Below are positions 9,781-18,775 of a stretch of 64,000 bases of DNA, piece after piece. Source of the DNA: Pseudomonadota bacterium (GTDB lineage Bacteria; Pseudomonadota; Gammaproteobacteria; Burkholderiales; Thiobacillaceae); the NCBI GenBank assembly GCA_021820845.1, contig JAKADC010000008.1, forward strand, positions 62,001 through 126,000, in the 5' to 3' direction. Both the position numbers and the translations under genes were made by a program. The notes under the pieces are model-generated. The model searched no databases and was not told the origin of the DNA. It saw only the letters and a program-made list of their open reading frames with translations. How positions within the stretch are numbered: the first letter of the stretch is position 1; each line of letters opens with the position of its first letter.

Positions 9781-11364
9781 TTACAGGTAGCCCTCGATCG
9801 GAAGCGCCTGCAGCACGCGCAGCAGGCCGCGCTGGAGCGGCGTGGTGTCGGGCTCGACGTCGAAGGTGCGCGCCACGCCCTCGTCGACGTCGGTCCATTG
9901 CAGCCTTCTCTCGATCAGCCCGTCGACGGTCCGGATGATGAGTCGCGGCCGGAAGCTGCGTTCGGGCCGCATCGCGTCCTCGGCGATCGCGGTGACCTCG
10001 CGCGCGAGTTCGGGCGAATGGATCACGAGGCCCATCTCGGTGTTGAGGAGCATCGAGCGCGGATCGAGATTGAAGCTCCCGATGAACACCTGGGTGTCGT
10101 CCAGGACGAAGGTCTTGGCGTGCAGGCTGGCGCGCGACGAGCCGTGATGCAGGTCGCGCAGCCGGCCGCCGATGGGTTCGGCCACCGGCTTCAGTTCGTA
10201 GAGATTGACGCCGGCTTCGAGGAGCGGAATGCGGTAGTTGGCGTAGCCGGCGTGCACGATCGGGACGTCGCTCGCGGCGTAGGCGTTGGTCAGCACGTCG
10301 ACCTGCACGCCGCGGCTGCGCCAGTATTCGAGATACGCCATCCCGGTCGCGCCGGGCACGAAATAGGGCGAGACGATGAGGGCGTGCCGCGTGGGGTTGA
10401 GCCACAGGCCGGCGAGCTGGCCGAGCAGCAGCTTCGAAGGCGATTTGCTGCGCTTGATCGCCTTTTCCGGCGGGTCGACGATGAGGTCGGCGCGCGCGAC
10501 GTGCCAGGGGGTCGTGCCCGCGAGCAGGCCGGGAACCGGGTCGGCGGCGGCCAGCGCGCGGCCGTAATCGCTGTCGAGTTCGTGCGCGCGGAATGCCTGG
10601 AGCCGCGCGGTGGCGCGCTCGAGCCGCGCGTCGCTGGGCCGCGCCGGCAGCGCGGAAACGGGCACGGCCGCCTCGCTGTTCCAGTATTCGTCGAACGACC
10701 GCGACAGACTGTCGACGACGGCGCCCGCCGCGAGCACGTCGAGGTCGATGAACGCCAGATCGTGGCCGGCGCTGAAGTATTCGTCGCCGATGTTGCGGCC
10801 GCCGGTGATCGCGGCCTGACCGTCGGCGATGAAGACCTTGTTGTGCATGCGGTGGTTGAGGCGGGTGCGTTCGCGCAGCGCTTCCCAGCCCCTGACGAAC
10901 AGGTTGGTGCTGCGGCTGTGGAACGGATTGAACAGTCTGACCTGGATGTTGGGATGCGCGTTCAGGGCGGCCAGCCCCAGCTCCTTGTCGGCCGTGTCGA
11001 TGTCGTCGATCAGCAGGCGCACGCGCACGCCGCGGTCGGCGGCGGCCAGCAGGGCGGCGGCGACCAGCTTGCCCGTGGTGTCGTTGTGGAACAGGTAGTA
11101 CTGCGCGTCGAGCGTGCGCGTCGCGCGCTGCGCCAGCGCGAGGCGGGCGGCCAGCGCCGCATGGCCTTCCTGCAGCAGATGAAAGCCCGATTCGCCGGGC
11201 GGAATCCGCGCCGCCAGCCGCGTCTTCAAGGGACTGTCGGCCTGGCTCGACAGCGCGTGCGAGGGGAGGCGTTCAGCTTCGAGATTGAGGGTCGGCGCGC
11301 AGCCCGCAAGCAGTATCAGCGCGGCCAGGCCGATGCAGGCTCGCCAGTCAGGCCGTGCGCGCAT
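9781..11364 (-). CDS. clsC: ClsC-like phospholipase D / cardiolipin synthase lipoprotein
   Basis: 527 residues. The signal peptide ends in LILLAGC, a lipobox. Two PLD catalytic motifs are present: HNKVFIADG with downstream [10 protein letters not shown], and HAKTFVLDD with GSFNLDPRS. The first-motif context [10 protein letters not shown] is characteristic of the ClsC/YmdC group, which makes cardiolipin by joining phosphatidylethanolamine and phosphatidylglycerol in E. coli together with YmdB. No YmdB homologue is seen nearby. The start overlaps the end of ampD by 17 bases. The symbol reflects family resemblance; another PLD substrate is possible. Confidence 0.85.
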   Translation of the reverse strand: MRARPDWRACIGLAALILLAGCAPTLNLEAERLPSHALSSQADSPLKTRLAARIPPGESGFHLLQEGHAALAARLALAQRATRTLDAQYYLFHNDTTGKLVAAALLAAADRGVRVRLLIDDIDTADKELGLAALNAHPNIQVRLFNPFHSRSTNLFVRGWEALRERTRLNHRMHNKVFIADGQAAITGGRNIGDEYFSAGHDLAFIDLDVLAAGAVVDSLSRSFDEYWNSEAAVPVSALPARPSDARLERATARLQAFRAHELDSDYGRALAAADPVPGLLAGTTPWHVARADLIVDPPEKAIKRSKSPSKLLLGQLAGLWLNPTRHALIVSPYFVPGATGMAYLEYWRSRGVQVDVLTNAYAASDVPIVHAGYANYRIPLLEAGVNLYELKPVAEPIGGRLRDLHHGSSRASLHAKTFVLDDTQVFIGSFNLDPRSMLLNTEMGLVIHSPELAREVTAIAEDAMRPERSFRPRLIIRTVDGLIERRLQWTDVDEGVARTFDVEPDTTPLQRGLLRVLQALPIEGYL

Positions 11365-11908
11365 CCAGCCGCTGCCAGGCGAAATGAGGACCGGGGTCGG
11401 TCTTGCGGCCCGGCGCGATGTCGCTGTGGCCGACCACGGCGCGGATCGGGTACGCCGCTTTCAGCGCGGCCAGCAGCGGGATCAGCGCCGCGTACTGGGC
11501 GTCGGTGAAGGGCTGGTCGTCGGCGCCTTCCAGCTCGATGCCGACGGAAAAGTCGTTGCAGCGCTCGCGCCCGAGCCAGCTCGACTTGCCCGCGTGCCAG
11601 GCGCGACGGGCGCACGGCACGAACTGGATCAGGCTGCCGTCCCGGCGGATGAAGAAATGCGCCGACACCTCGAGGCCGCGGATGGACTGGAAATACGGAT
11701 GCGCATCCCAGTCGAGGCGGTTGGTGAAGAGTTCGCTCACCGCGTCGCCGCCGAACTCCCCCGGCGGCAGGGAGATGCTGTGGATGACGACGAGCTCGAT
11801 CGCCATGCCCGCCGGCCTGTCGTCGCAATTGGGCGAGGGCATCCGGCGCGCGCCGTGCAGCCAGCCGGAGGCGTCGAGAGCGGGCGGCGGAGGGGGGCGA
11901 GTCGGCAT
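11348..11908 (-). CDS. ampD: 1,6-anhydro-N-acetylmuramyl-L-alanine amidase AmpD
   Basis: 186 residues, typical for AmpD. It contains VIHSIS with the first zinc histidine, the HFFIRRDG strand, a conserved FSVGIELEG with catalytic Glu, and GHSDIAPGRKTDPG, which supplies the second histidine and the Asp ligand. It acts in the cytoplasm, releasing the peptide from anhydromuropeptides during cell-wall recycling, and so affects AmpR-controlled beta-lactamase where present. Co-directional with, and overlapping, the ClsC-like gene; divergent from hpt with 88 bases between. Confidence 0.95.
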   Translation of the reverse strand: MPTRPPPPPALDASGWLHGARRMPSPNCDDRPAGMAIELVVIHSISLPPGEFGGDAVSELFTNRLDWDAHPYFQSIRGLEVSAHFFIRRDGSLIQFVPCARRAWHAGKSSWLGRERCNDFSVGIELEGADDQPFTDAQYAALIPLLAALKAAYPIRAVVGHSDIAPGRKTDPGPHFAWQRLDARTA

Positions 11909-11996
11909 CGCGCAAGCTTACTCGACCCGCGCGAAGTCTGGAAACATCGGCTGACACCGCTTAGACTGCCGACTTTTCAGGAATTCCGGGTGCGCC

Positions 11997-12542
11997 ATGA
12001 CACCGCTCGACGCGCAAGCATTGCTGGACCAGGCCGAGCGCATCGCGTCGGAGGAAGACGTGCAGGCCGTGCTCGATCGCCTGGCGGGCGAAATCGGGCA
12101 GGCGCTGGGGCAGACGTTTCCGCTGGTGCTGGCCGTGATGGGCGGCGCGGTGGTGTTCGCGGGCCAGTTGCTGCCGCGGCTGCGGTTCCCGCTCGAATTC
12201 GACTATCTGCACGTCACCCGCTACCGCGGCAATACCGAGGGCGGCGCGGTGGAATGGCGCGTGTTGCCGGGACAGAACGTGGCCGGCCGCAACGTGCTGG
12301 TGCTGGACGATATCCTCGACGAGGGCGAAACGCTCGCGGCGATTCGCGACAAGCTGGTCGGCATGGGCGCGGCGCAGGTGTGGTCGGCCGTGTTGACCGA
12401 CAAGGACAACGGCCTGGCAAAACCGATCCGGGCCGATTTCGTGGGGCTGGACGTGCCCGACCGCTACGTGTTCGGCTGCGGCATGGACGCGTACGGATTG
12501 TGGCGCAATCTTCCGGCCATTTACGCTTTAAAGGACAAATAG
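11997..12542 (+). CDS. hpt: Hypoxanthine-guanine phosphoribosyltransferase
   Basis: 181-residue type I phosphoribosyltransferase. The PRPP-binding loop is VLVLDDILDEGETL, with GGAVVFAGQLL upstream for the PPi loop and DYLHVTRYRG for the flexible loop. It converts hypoxanthine and guanine to IMP and GMP. One base separates its stop from the next gene, a 5'-methylthio-nucleoside phosphorylase that yields adenine or hypoxanthine, so the pair forms a logical salvage unit: the phosphorylase frees the base and this enzyme recaptures it. Confidence 0.93.
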   Translation: MTPLDAQALLDQAERIASEEDVQAVLDRLAGEIGQALGQTFPLVLAVMGGAVVFAGQLLPRLRFPLEFDYLHVTRYRGNTEGGAVEWRVLPGQNVAGRNVLVLDDILDEGETLAAIRDKLVGMGAAQVWSAVLTDKDNGLAKPIRADFVGLDVPDRYVFGCGMDAYGLWRNLPAIYALKDK

Positions 12543-12543
12543 G

Positions 12544-13299
12544 ATGCTCGGCATCATTGGCGGCACCGGCCTCACGCAATTGGCCAACCTGGAAATCACC
12601 CATCGCCAGGTGGCGCGCACGCCCTACGGCGAACCCTCGGGCGCGCTCACCTTCGGCCGCATCTGCGGCCAGGAGGTGATCTTCCTGGCGCGCCACGGCT
12701 ACGGACACACGATTCCGCCGCACGAGGTGAACTACCGGGCCAACCTGTGGGCGCTGCACGATCACGGCGTCGACCGCGTCGTCTCGGTGGCGACCGTCGG
12801 CGGTATTCTTCCGGACCTGGTGCCGGGCACGCTCGTCATTCCCGACCAGATCATCGACTACACGCACGGCCGCGGCGCCACCTATTTCGCCGGAAACGGC
12901 AAGCCGGTCACCCACCTCGATTTCACGTATCCCTATTGCGACACCATGCGTGCCGCGCTGCTGAAGGCTGCGAGCAATGCCGGCATCAGCCTGCGCGACG
13001 GCGGCGTCTATGCCGCCGTGCAGGGGCCGCGCCTGGAAACGGCGGCCGAAATCAACCGCATGGAACGCGACGGCGCCGACATGGTCGGCATGACCGGCAT
13101 GCCCGAGGCGTACCTGGCGCGGGAATTGGAGCTCTGCTACGCCGCGGTCGGCACGGTGATCAACTATGCGGCGGGGCGGGGGCTTTCGGCCGACGGCATC
13201 CAGATGGAGGAAATCCAGCCGGTGCTGGGCGAGGTGATGCTGCAGGTGCGGCGCCTGCTGGAACAGCTCGTGACCGACGACGGCGTGTGCAGCCTGTGA
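12544..13299 (+). CDS. S-methyl-5'-thioinosine (or thioadenosine) phosphorylase
   Basis: 251-residue PNP/MTAP-family enzyme: GGTG at the N-terminus, RHGYGHTIPPHEVNYRAN, the GGI strand, QGPRLETAAEI and DMVGMTGMPEA. The overall pattern, including VIPDQIIDYTHGR, is closest to the S-methyl-5'-thioinosine phosphorylases described in Pseudomonas, which work after deamination of methylthioadenosine and release hypoxanthine. Being coupled to a hypoxanthine phosphoribosyltransferase supports that choice, but classical MTA phosphorylase activity cannot be ruled out. Confidence 0.88.
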   Translation: MLGIIGGTGLTQLANLEITHRQVARTPYGEPSGALTFGRICGQEVIFLARHGYGHTIPPHEVNYRANLWALHDHGVDRVVSVATVGGILPDLVPGTLVIPDQIIDYTHGRGATYFAGNGKPVTHLDFTYPYCDTMRAALLKAASNAGISLRDGGVYAAVQGPRLETAAEINRMERDGADMVGMTGMPEAYLARELELCYAAVGTVINYAAGRGLSADGIQMEEIQPVLGEVMLQVRRLLEQLVTDDGVCSL

Positions 13300-13320
13300 G
13301 GCCGGATTGAAACGGACCGC

Positions 13321-14043
13321 ATGAAACTCTTTCGCGCGCTGCAGTCGCAGGGATTCGGGTCGCGCAAGGATTGCGTGGCGCGGGCGCGTTCGGGGGCCGT
13401 CGCGGTCAACGGCGTCGTTTGCGACGATCCCGGGGCCGAGGTCGACCCTGCCGGTCTCGAACTGACCGTCGACGGCGTCGCCTGGACATACCGCGAAAAA
13501 GCCTACGTGCTGATGCACAAGCCGGCCGGCTACGAGTGCTCGCACCATCCCAGCCATCATCCCAGCGTCTTTTCGCTGTTGCCTTCGCCGCTGCTGCAGC
13601 GCGGCGTCCAGTGCGTGGGAAGGCTCGACCAGGACACGACCGGCCTGCTGCTGTTTTCCGACGACGGCCAGTTCATCCATCGCATGATTTCGCCCAGAAA
13701 AGGCGTCGCCAAGGTCTACCGGGCAGTGTGCGCGGAACCGGTGGACGACGCCATGCTGGCGGCGCTGCGCACGGGCGTCCAGCTCAACGACGAGCCCGCG
13801 CCGATCGCCGCGCTGGCATGCGAAAAGCTCGACGAGCGCACGCTGCGGCTCGCGCTCGCCGAGGGCAAATACCATCAGGTCAAGCGCATGATCGGCGCGA
13901 CGGGCAACCGCGTCGAAAGCCTGCACCGCGAAGCGATCGGCAACTATGCCTTGCCCGCCGACCTGGCACCCGGCGGCTGGCGCTGGCTGACGCGCGACGA
14001 CCTCAACCAGCTGGAGCAGGCATGGCCGTCCGTGACGTCCTGA
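13321..14043 (+). CDS. rsuA: 16S rRNA pseudouridine-516 synthase (RsuA family)
   Basis: 240 residues with an N-terminal S4-like RNA-binding segment (residues 1-60), then the catalytic core. [12 protein letters not shown] contains the catalytic Asp, and KYHQVKRM is the family's motif III. RsuA makes pseudouridine 516 in 16S rRNA during small-subunit assembly. The [11 protein letters not shown] segment fits RsuA better than RluB/E/F. Its last 22 bases overlap the start of the peptide deformylase gene. Confidence 0.9.
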   Translation: MKLFRALQSQGFGSRKDCVARARSGAVAVNGVVCDDPGAEVDPAGLELTVDGVAWTYREKAYVLMHKPAGYECSHHPSHHPSVFSLLPSPLLQRGVQCVGRLDQDTTGLLLFSDDGQFIHRMISPRKGVAKVYRAVCAEPVDDAMLAALRTGVQLNDEPAPIAALACEKLDERTLRLALAEGKYHQVKRMIGATGNRVESLHREAIGNYALPADLAPGGWRWLTRDDLNQLEQAWPSVTS

Positions 14044-14555
14044 AGATGGGCGATCCGCGCCTGCTGGAACCGGCGCGGCCGGTCGAGGATTTCGCCTCGA
14101 TCGAACTGGCGCAGCTCATCGTCGACATGCGCGACACGATGCGCGCGCTCAACGGAGCGGGCCTGGCGGCGCCGCAGATCGGCGTCGGCCTGCAGGTCGT
14201 GATCTTCGAGGTCGCGTCCAATCCGCGCTATCCGGACGCCGAGCGGGTGCCCTTCACGGTGCTGGTCAACCCCGTGCTGACGCCCTTGTCCGAGGTCATG
14301 GAGGAAGGCTGGGAAGGCTGCCTCTCGGTTCCCGGCATGCGCGGGCTGGTGCCGCGTCACGTGGCCCTGCGCTACCAGGGATTCGACGCCGCGGGGCAGC
14401 CGCTCGATCGCAGCGTCGAAGGGTTTCATGCCCGCGTGGTGCAGCACGAGGTCGACCACCTGCGCGGCATCCTGTATCCGATGCGCATTCGCGACCTGCG
14501 CAATTTCGGCTTTACCGACACCCTGTTCCCCGGGCAGACCCTGCAGGACGACTGA
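14022..14555 (+). CDS. def: Peptide deformylase
   Basis: 177 residues from the ATG at 14022, inside the end of rsuA. All three deformylase motifs are intact: [18 protein letters not shown] with the metal cysteine, and QHEVDHLRG with the two histidines and catalytic Glu. It removes the formyl group from nascent proteins. The [10 protein letters not shown] start and the longer loop near residue 65 resemble second-copy (Def2-type) enzymes of betaproteobacteria; a main def next to fmt may exist elsewhere. Confidence 0.94.
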   Translation: MAVRDVLKMGDPRLLEPARPVEDFASIELAQLIVDMRDTMRALNGAGLAAPQIGVGLQVVIFEVASNPRYPDAERVPFTVLVNPVLTPLSEVMEEGWEGCLSVPGMRGLVPRHVALRYQGFDAAGQPLDRSVEGFHARVVQHEVDHLRGILYPMRIRDLRNFGFTDTLFPGQTLQDD

Positions 14556-14593
14556 CGGATTTCCGGCAGGGTCTGGCACGCAACTCGCTTGTC

Positions 14594-14620
14594 TAAAGTT
14601 GCGCCGGTCTGCGCCGCTAT
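14594..14620 (+). promoter_or_regulatory. Candidate sigma-28 (FliA) promoter
   Basis: TAAAGTTG at 14594-14601, eleven bases, then GCCGCTAT at 14613-14620. Against the enterobacterial flagellar consensus TAAAGTTT-N11-GCCGATAA this is 7/8 and 6/8 with exact spacing. It lies 50 bases ahead of a FlaF-like gene, which gives the match independent support. Confidence 0.6.
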
Positions 14621-14669
14621 TTGCTACGTAACCGTGGGCGAGGTGCCCCGGCACGCAGCAAGGACATCC

Positions 14670-15053
14670 ATGAGCCCGGAACACCCGATCCAGCAGGCAC
14701 AGCGCCGCATCCATCACGCCGAGGCGATGATGGCCGAGGCCGCCAGGCTCGAAGACATCGCCGCCCAGTTGATGGCGGTGCAGCGGCACTGGAACGCGCC
14801 CAACCGTTCGCTCGAACTGATGGCCGCGCTGGAGGCGAGCCGCAGCGCCTGGCAGGCGATCCAGACCGCGCTCGCCGAGGGTGCGTTGCCCTTGCCGGCC
14901 GACGCGCAGCACAACCTGCTGATCCTTTCCGTGTATGCCGACAGCAAGATCGCCGCATGCGAGGCCACGCCGGATGTCGATATCCTCGGCAGCCTGATCG
15001 CGCTGACGCGCACCCTGGCGGGCAGCCTCAAGGAATGGCGGGAGGCGGCATGA
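14670..15053 (+). CDS. FlaF-like flagellar protein
   Basis: 127 residues, all helical in appearance, no signal peptide. The spacing of RLEDIAAQL, LMAALEASRSAW, LPLPADAQHNLLIL and the ending LIALTRTLAGSL follows the FlaF family (LxxAL..NRxLW, LP..R..L..L, LI.INR.IA.GL). FlaF in alphaproteobacteria assists flagellin assembly or translation with FlbT; its job in betaproteobacteria is not established. The ATG has AAGGA five bases upstream, and a sigma-28-like promoter precedes it. No other flagellar gene is in the window except possibly its overlapping partner. Assignment is by pattern and promoter context. Confidence 0.65.
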   Translation: MSPEHPIQQAQRRIHHAEAMMAEAARLEDIAAQLMAVQRHWNAPNRSLELMAALEASRSAWQAIQTALAEGALPLPADAQHNLLILSVYADSKIAACEATPDVDILGSLIALTRTLAGSLKEWREAA

Positions 15054-15271
15054 CCATTGCGCCCGATCCCGTGCCGCACGCTCGCGGCCTCGCCGGCGGT
15101 GTGGGCGCCGGCACGTCGGTTCGCCCCGGCCGCGGGCGCAACCGCGTGAAGACCGAGGTGGAGGAAAAGATCAAGAAGCCCGCCGACGGCGTGCGCAAGA
15201 AGTCTCCGCCTGCGCGCAAATCCCCTCCCCGCGGGCGTTACGTCGACGAGTACGCGCGTCCGGCCGTCTAG
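15050..15271 (+). CDS. Small basic protein of unknown function, coupled to the FlaF-like gene
   Basis: 73 residues starting at an ATG that overlaps the preceding stop (ATGA). The first 30 residues are Gly/Arg/Pro-rich and the middle is strongly basic (KKPADGVRKKSPP), ending with RGRYVDEYARP. It looks disordered, with no membrane segment. The four-base overlap with the FlaF-like gene and the shared candidate flagellar promoter suggest a role in flagellin or flagellar regulation, but I do not recognise a family. It could be a spurious frame, though the overlap geometry favours a real gene. Confidence 0.5.
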   Translation: MTIAPDPVPHARGLAGGVGAGTSVRPGRGRNRVKTEVEEKIKKPADGVRKKSPPARKSPPRGRYVDEYARPAV

Positions 15272-15281
15272 GCCGGGCCCC

Positions 15282-17828
15282 TCACTTCAACGCCTCGACC
15301 AATTCGGCCTCCAGCGCCTCGCGTTCCGCAGGTTCCTGCAGCGCCGCGCCGCGAATCAGGAAGGTGTCCTCCACCCGCTCGCCGAGCGTGTCGATCTTGG
15401 CGGCATAGAGGCTCACCGCGTGCCGCATCAGCACCTCGGCGATCGCAAACAGCAGACCGCCGCGGTCCGCGCAGGTGATGGACAACATATAGCCGTGTCC
15501 CTGCGCGTCGGCCTCCAGCCGGACCGTGGTCGGGTAGGGGTGATGGCGCTGCTGGCGCGACAGCCGGCCGCGCGGCACCACCTGCATCGGACGCGACGGG
15601 TCGAGGTCGCGCGCCAACTCGAATTCCACGAAGCTCAGGAAATCGCGGTAATGGATGCCGCGGTTGACCAGGTCCATGACCTGGAAACTGTCGAGCGCGT
15701 AGCCGTTGCGGGCGGTGTGGATCTTGGCTTCGAGAATCGTGTACTGGATGCGGGCGAAGAAACCGCAGATGCGGGCGAAGATATCGGGCCGGTCGGGCGC
15801 GTAGACGAGAACCTGGATGCCTTCGCCGGCGGGCGACAGCCGTGCCCGGACGACGGCGTCGGGACTGTCGGTGCGGCGCCATAGCACGCGCGCCTGCCAG
15901 GCCATGTCGCGGGCGTCGAAACGCACGAAATAGCGTTCGTCGAGATGCCGCCACAGGGCGTCGGCGGCGTCGGCCGGCAGCCCGTACAGGGCGAGGTTGA
16001 CCCGCGCCTCGTTCTGGCGCGCGGCGATGTCCGCGGTCGCGGCCTCGCTGCCGACCAGCCAGGCGTGGGCGGCGTGATAGAGATCTTCCAGAAGCTTGCC
16101 TTTCCACGCGTTCCAGACCCTCGGACTGGTGCCGCGAATGTCGGCCACGGTCAGCAGATACAGCGCGGCGAGGCGACGGGTATCGCCGACACGGGTGGCG
16201 AAGGCGGCGATCACGGCCGGGTCGCTGATGTCCTCCTTCTGCGAGGTGCGCGACATCGCGAGGTGCATGTCCACCAGCGACCCGACCAGATCGGTGTCCG
16301 TTCGATCGAGCCCGTGCCTGCGGCAGAACCGGCGCGCGTCGACGGCGCCGAGCACCGAGTGGTCGCCGCCACGCCCCTTGGCGATGTCGTGGAACAGCGC
16401 CGCAAGATAGAGCAGCTCGGGCTTGTCGAAGTCGGCGATGAGGCGGCTGGCGAGCGGAAACTCGTGCGCGAGCGCCGGCACGGTGAAGCGCCGCACGTTG
16501 CGCAGCACTGTGAGGATGTGCTCGTCGACGGTGTAGACGTGAAACAGGTCGTGCTGCATCTGCCCGACGACGCGGCCGAACGCGGGAATGTAGCGGCCGA
16601 GCAGGCCGTAGCGATGCATCGCGCGCAGCGCGCGGGTGATGCCGAGGGGCTGGCGCAGCAGCGTCATGAACAGGGCGCGGTGTGCCGGCTCGGCGCGGAA
16701 CGCGGCGTCGACGCGGGTGCTGCCGCGCCACAGCGCGCGCAGCGTTGCGGGCTCGAACCCGGCCAGCGCAGGGTGCTGGGCATACACGATGAAGGCACGC
16801 AGCAGGGCGTCGGGCTTGCGTTCGAACAGGTCGGCGGCACGCGCTTCGATGAGATCGGCGCGCACCTGGAAATCCGCGTCGATCGGCTGCGGCGGCGCCG
16901 TCACCGGAAACAGGCGAACGCGCAGCGACTGGATGAGGATGTCGTTGACGCGCTGGATCAGCTTGGCGCCGCGATAGTATCCCTGCATCAGCCGCTCGCC
17001 GGGCTGGCGGTGGGGCGTGGCGGCCAGGCCCAGGCGGGCGGCGAGTTCGGTCTGGTAGTCGAAGGCGAGGCGGTCTTCGCGCCGCCCGGCCAGCAGATGC
17101 AGATGGATCCTCAGCGCGGACAGCGTGCGTTCCTCGCGCGCAATGCGGCGCGCCTCCGCATGGGTGAGCAGGCCGGCGCGCGCGATGCCGCTCCAGCCGC
17201 CGAGAATGCCACAGGCCTGGGCGAGCCAGTGCACCGTATGCAGATCCCGCAGGCCGCCGGGGCCGTCCTTCAGGTTGGGTTCGAGCTTGTACGCGCTGTC
17301 GTCCGAGCGCGCGTGGCGCGCCTGCTGCTCGGCCAGCTTGGCGTCGAAGAAGCGCTGGGGATCGAAGCGCGCCTGGAAGCGGCGCCCGAACTCGTCGAAC
17401 AGGCTGGCCGCCCCGCACACGTAACGCGCCTCCAGCAGGTTGGTCTCCACCGTGACGTCGACGGCCTCGGCAAGGCAGGCGTCGATCGTGCGCACGCTGT
17501 GGCCGATCTCCAGCCCGATGTCCCAGCAGGCCCGCACCCAGTGCTCCAGCGGCGCCTCGTCGGCGGGTGCGGGTTCGTGCGGAAGCAGCAGCAGAACGTC
17601 CACGTCGGAGCCGGGAAACAGTTCGCCGCGGCCGTAGCCGCCGACGGCGGCGAGACAGAAGCCCGGCGGAAGCGAGAGCCGGGCCGAGAGTTCGGTCAGG
17701 ACGCCGTCGACCAGCGCGGCATGGCCGGTCAGGTAATGGGTGGCAGGCTTCTTGAGGAAGGCCGCGGCCAGTTCGGCGCGGCCGGATCGGAGCCGCTCGC
17801 GCAGGTCGGCGAACGGCGCGGCGCTCAC
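15282..17828 (-). CDS. glnD: Bifunctional PII uridylyltransferase / uridylyl-removing enzyme
   Basis: 848 residues. The N-terminal nucleotidyltransferase motif GGYGRGELFPGSDVDV lies around residues 65-80, an HD domain (HDIAKGRGGDHS) in the middle, and two C-terminal ACT domains that sense glutamine (one near RMLARI-like ARICGFFARI, the other in the last 70 residues). GlnD uridylylates PII when glutamine is low and removes UMP when it is high. Its target GlnB is encoded at 44305. The GTG start overlaps the map stop (GTGA), a normal arrangement; the gene runs leftward from map. Confidence 0.96.
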   Translation of the reverse strand: MSAAPFADLRERLRSGRAELAAAFLKKPATHYLTGHAALVDGVLTELSARLSLPPGFCLAAVGGYGRGELFPGSDVDVLLLLPHEPAPADEAPLEHWVRACWDIGLEIGHSVRTIDACLAEAVDVTVETNLLEARYVCGAASLFDEFGRRFQARFDPQRFFDAKLAEQQARHARSDDSAYKLEPNLKDGPGGLRDLHTVHWLAQACGILGGWSGIARAGLLTHAEARRIAREERTLSALRIHLHLLAGRREDRLAFDYQTELAARLGLAATPHRQPGERLMQGYYRGAKLIQRVNDILIQSLRVRLFPVTAPPQPIDADFQVRADLIEARAADLFERKPDALLRAFIVYAQHPALAGFEPATLRALWRGSTRVDAAFRAEPAHRALFMTLLRQPLGITRALRAMHRYGLLGRYIPAFGRVVGQMQHDLFHVYTVDEHILTVLRNVRRFTVPALAHEFPLASRLIADFDKPELLYLAALFHDIAKGRGGDHSVLGAVDARRFCRRHGLDRTDTDLVGSLVDMHLAMSRTSQKEDISDPAVIAAFATRVGDTRRLAALYLLTVADIRGTSPRVWNAWKGKLLEDLYHAAHAWLVGSEAATADIAARQNEARVNLALYGLPADAADALWRHLDERYFVRFDARDMAWQARVLWRRTDSPDAVVRARLSPAGEGIQVLVYAPDRPDIFARICGFFARIQYTILEAKIHTARNGYALDSFQVMDLVNRGIHYRDFLSFVEFELARDLDPSRPMQVVPRGRLSRQQRHHPYPTTVRLEADAQGHGYMLSITCADRGGLLFAIAEVLMRHAVSLYAAKIDTLGERVEDTFLIRGAALQEPAEREALEAELVEALK

Positions 17829-18634
17829 GCGGCGTGGAGGATGCGGTCGGGCACCGCCGGCGTGCCGGCCGACACGGTCAGCACCTCGTAGCCGCTGTCG
17901 GTGACCAGCACCGTGTGCTCCCATTGCGCGGACAGGCTGCGGTCCTTGGTGACGATGGTCCAGCCGTCCGGCATCTGGCGGATGTCGCGGCGACCGGCGT
18001 TGATCATCGGTTCGATGGTGAAAATCATGCCGGGCTCGAGCACGAGGCCCGTCCCGGGCTTGCCGTAGTGCAGGACCTGCGGATCCTCGTGGAAACTCCT
18101 GCCGATGCCGTGCCCGCAGAATTCGCGCACCACGCTGTAGCCGTGGTTCTCGGCGAAGCGCTGGATGGCGTGGCCGACGTCGCCGAGCCGCGCGCCCGGC
18201 TTGACGCGCTCGATGCCGACCCACATCGCCTCGTAGGTCACCTGGATCAGCCGCTTCGCCTGGATCGACGCCTCGCCGACCGCGAACATGCGGCTGGTGT
18301 CGCCGTGCCAGCCGTCCTTGATGACGGTGATGTCGAGGTTGACGATGTCGCCGTTCTTCAGCACCTTGTCGCCCGGCACGCCGTGGCACACCTGATTGTT
18401 GACCGAGGTGCAGATCGACTTCGGATAAGGCGTGTGGCCGGACGGCGCGTAGTTCAGCGGCGCCGGGACCGTGCCCTGCACGTTCACCATGAGATCGTGG
18501 CATAGCCGGTCGAGCTCGCCGGTCGTGACGCCGGGCTTGACGAAGGGGGTGATGTAGTCGAGCACCTCGGAGGCGAGCCGTCCGGCGACGCGCATGCCTT
18601 CGATGTCGGCGCCGGTCTTGATGGTGACAGTCAT
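17825..18634 (-). CDS. map: Methionine aminopeptidase, type I
   Basis: 269 residues from the ATG at 18634 (MTVTIKTGADIEGMR), the conserved start; upstream codons are discarded. Metal ligands of the pita-bread fold are visible: D in NLDITVI, D in GWHGDTSR, H in CGHGIG, E in TIEPMIN and E in QWEHTVLV. It removes initiator methionine after deformylation. Map is first in a leftward map-glnD unit. In many relatives map and rpsB are immediate divergent neighbours; here about 3 kb of two-component and secreted-protein genes lie between. Confidence 0.96.
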   Translation of the reverse strand: MTVTIKTGADIEGMRVAGRLASEVLDYITPFVKPGVTTGELDRLCHDLMVNVQGTVPAPLNYAPSGHTPYPKSICTSVNNQVCHGVPGDKVLKNGDIVNLDITVIKDGWHGDTSRMFAVGEASIQAKRLIQVTYEAMWVGIERVKPGARLGDVGHAIQRFAENHGYSVVREFCGHGIGRSFHEDPQVLHYGKPGTGLVLEPGMIFTIEPMINAGRRDIRQMPDGWTIVTKDRSLSAQWEHTVLVTDSGYEVLTVSAGTPAVPDRILHAA

Positions 18635-18660
18635 GTAAGGGCGGGCAGAATTAAAGCTGC

Positions 18661-18666
18661 ATTTTA
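18661..18666 (-). promoter_or_regulatory. -10 element upstream of map
   Basis: On the minus strand CGCTAAAATGCAGC contains TAAAAT, about 27 bases before the map ATG; the start would be near 18654. No convincing -35. Confidence 0.4.
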
Positions 18667-18712
18667 GCGTCCCGACGGGTGCCGAAAAAACCATTGCAGC
18701 GGCGAGGGGGAT

Positions 18713-18739
18713 AAAAAAAGGGACGCCCCGGGGCGTCCC
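18713..18739 (-). terminator. Rho-independent terminator after the small secreted protein genes
   Basis: A perfect 20-base palindrome GGGACGCCCC-GGGGCGTCCC at 18720-18739 is followed, reading leftward, by seven T residues (A-run 18713-18719). It lies 37 bases beyond the stop at 18776 and ahead of the map promoter. Confidence 0.8.
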
Positions 18740-18775
18740 CATCAGCCGGTCCGGCGCACCGGACCGTCCCCGCTT

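Noticed and set aside
15268-17418. 716-codon leftward open frame inside glnD
   Set aside because: Arg/Pro-rich shadow frame of glnD caused by high GC; no domain features.
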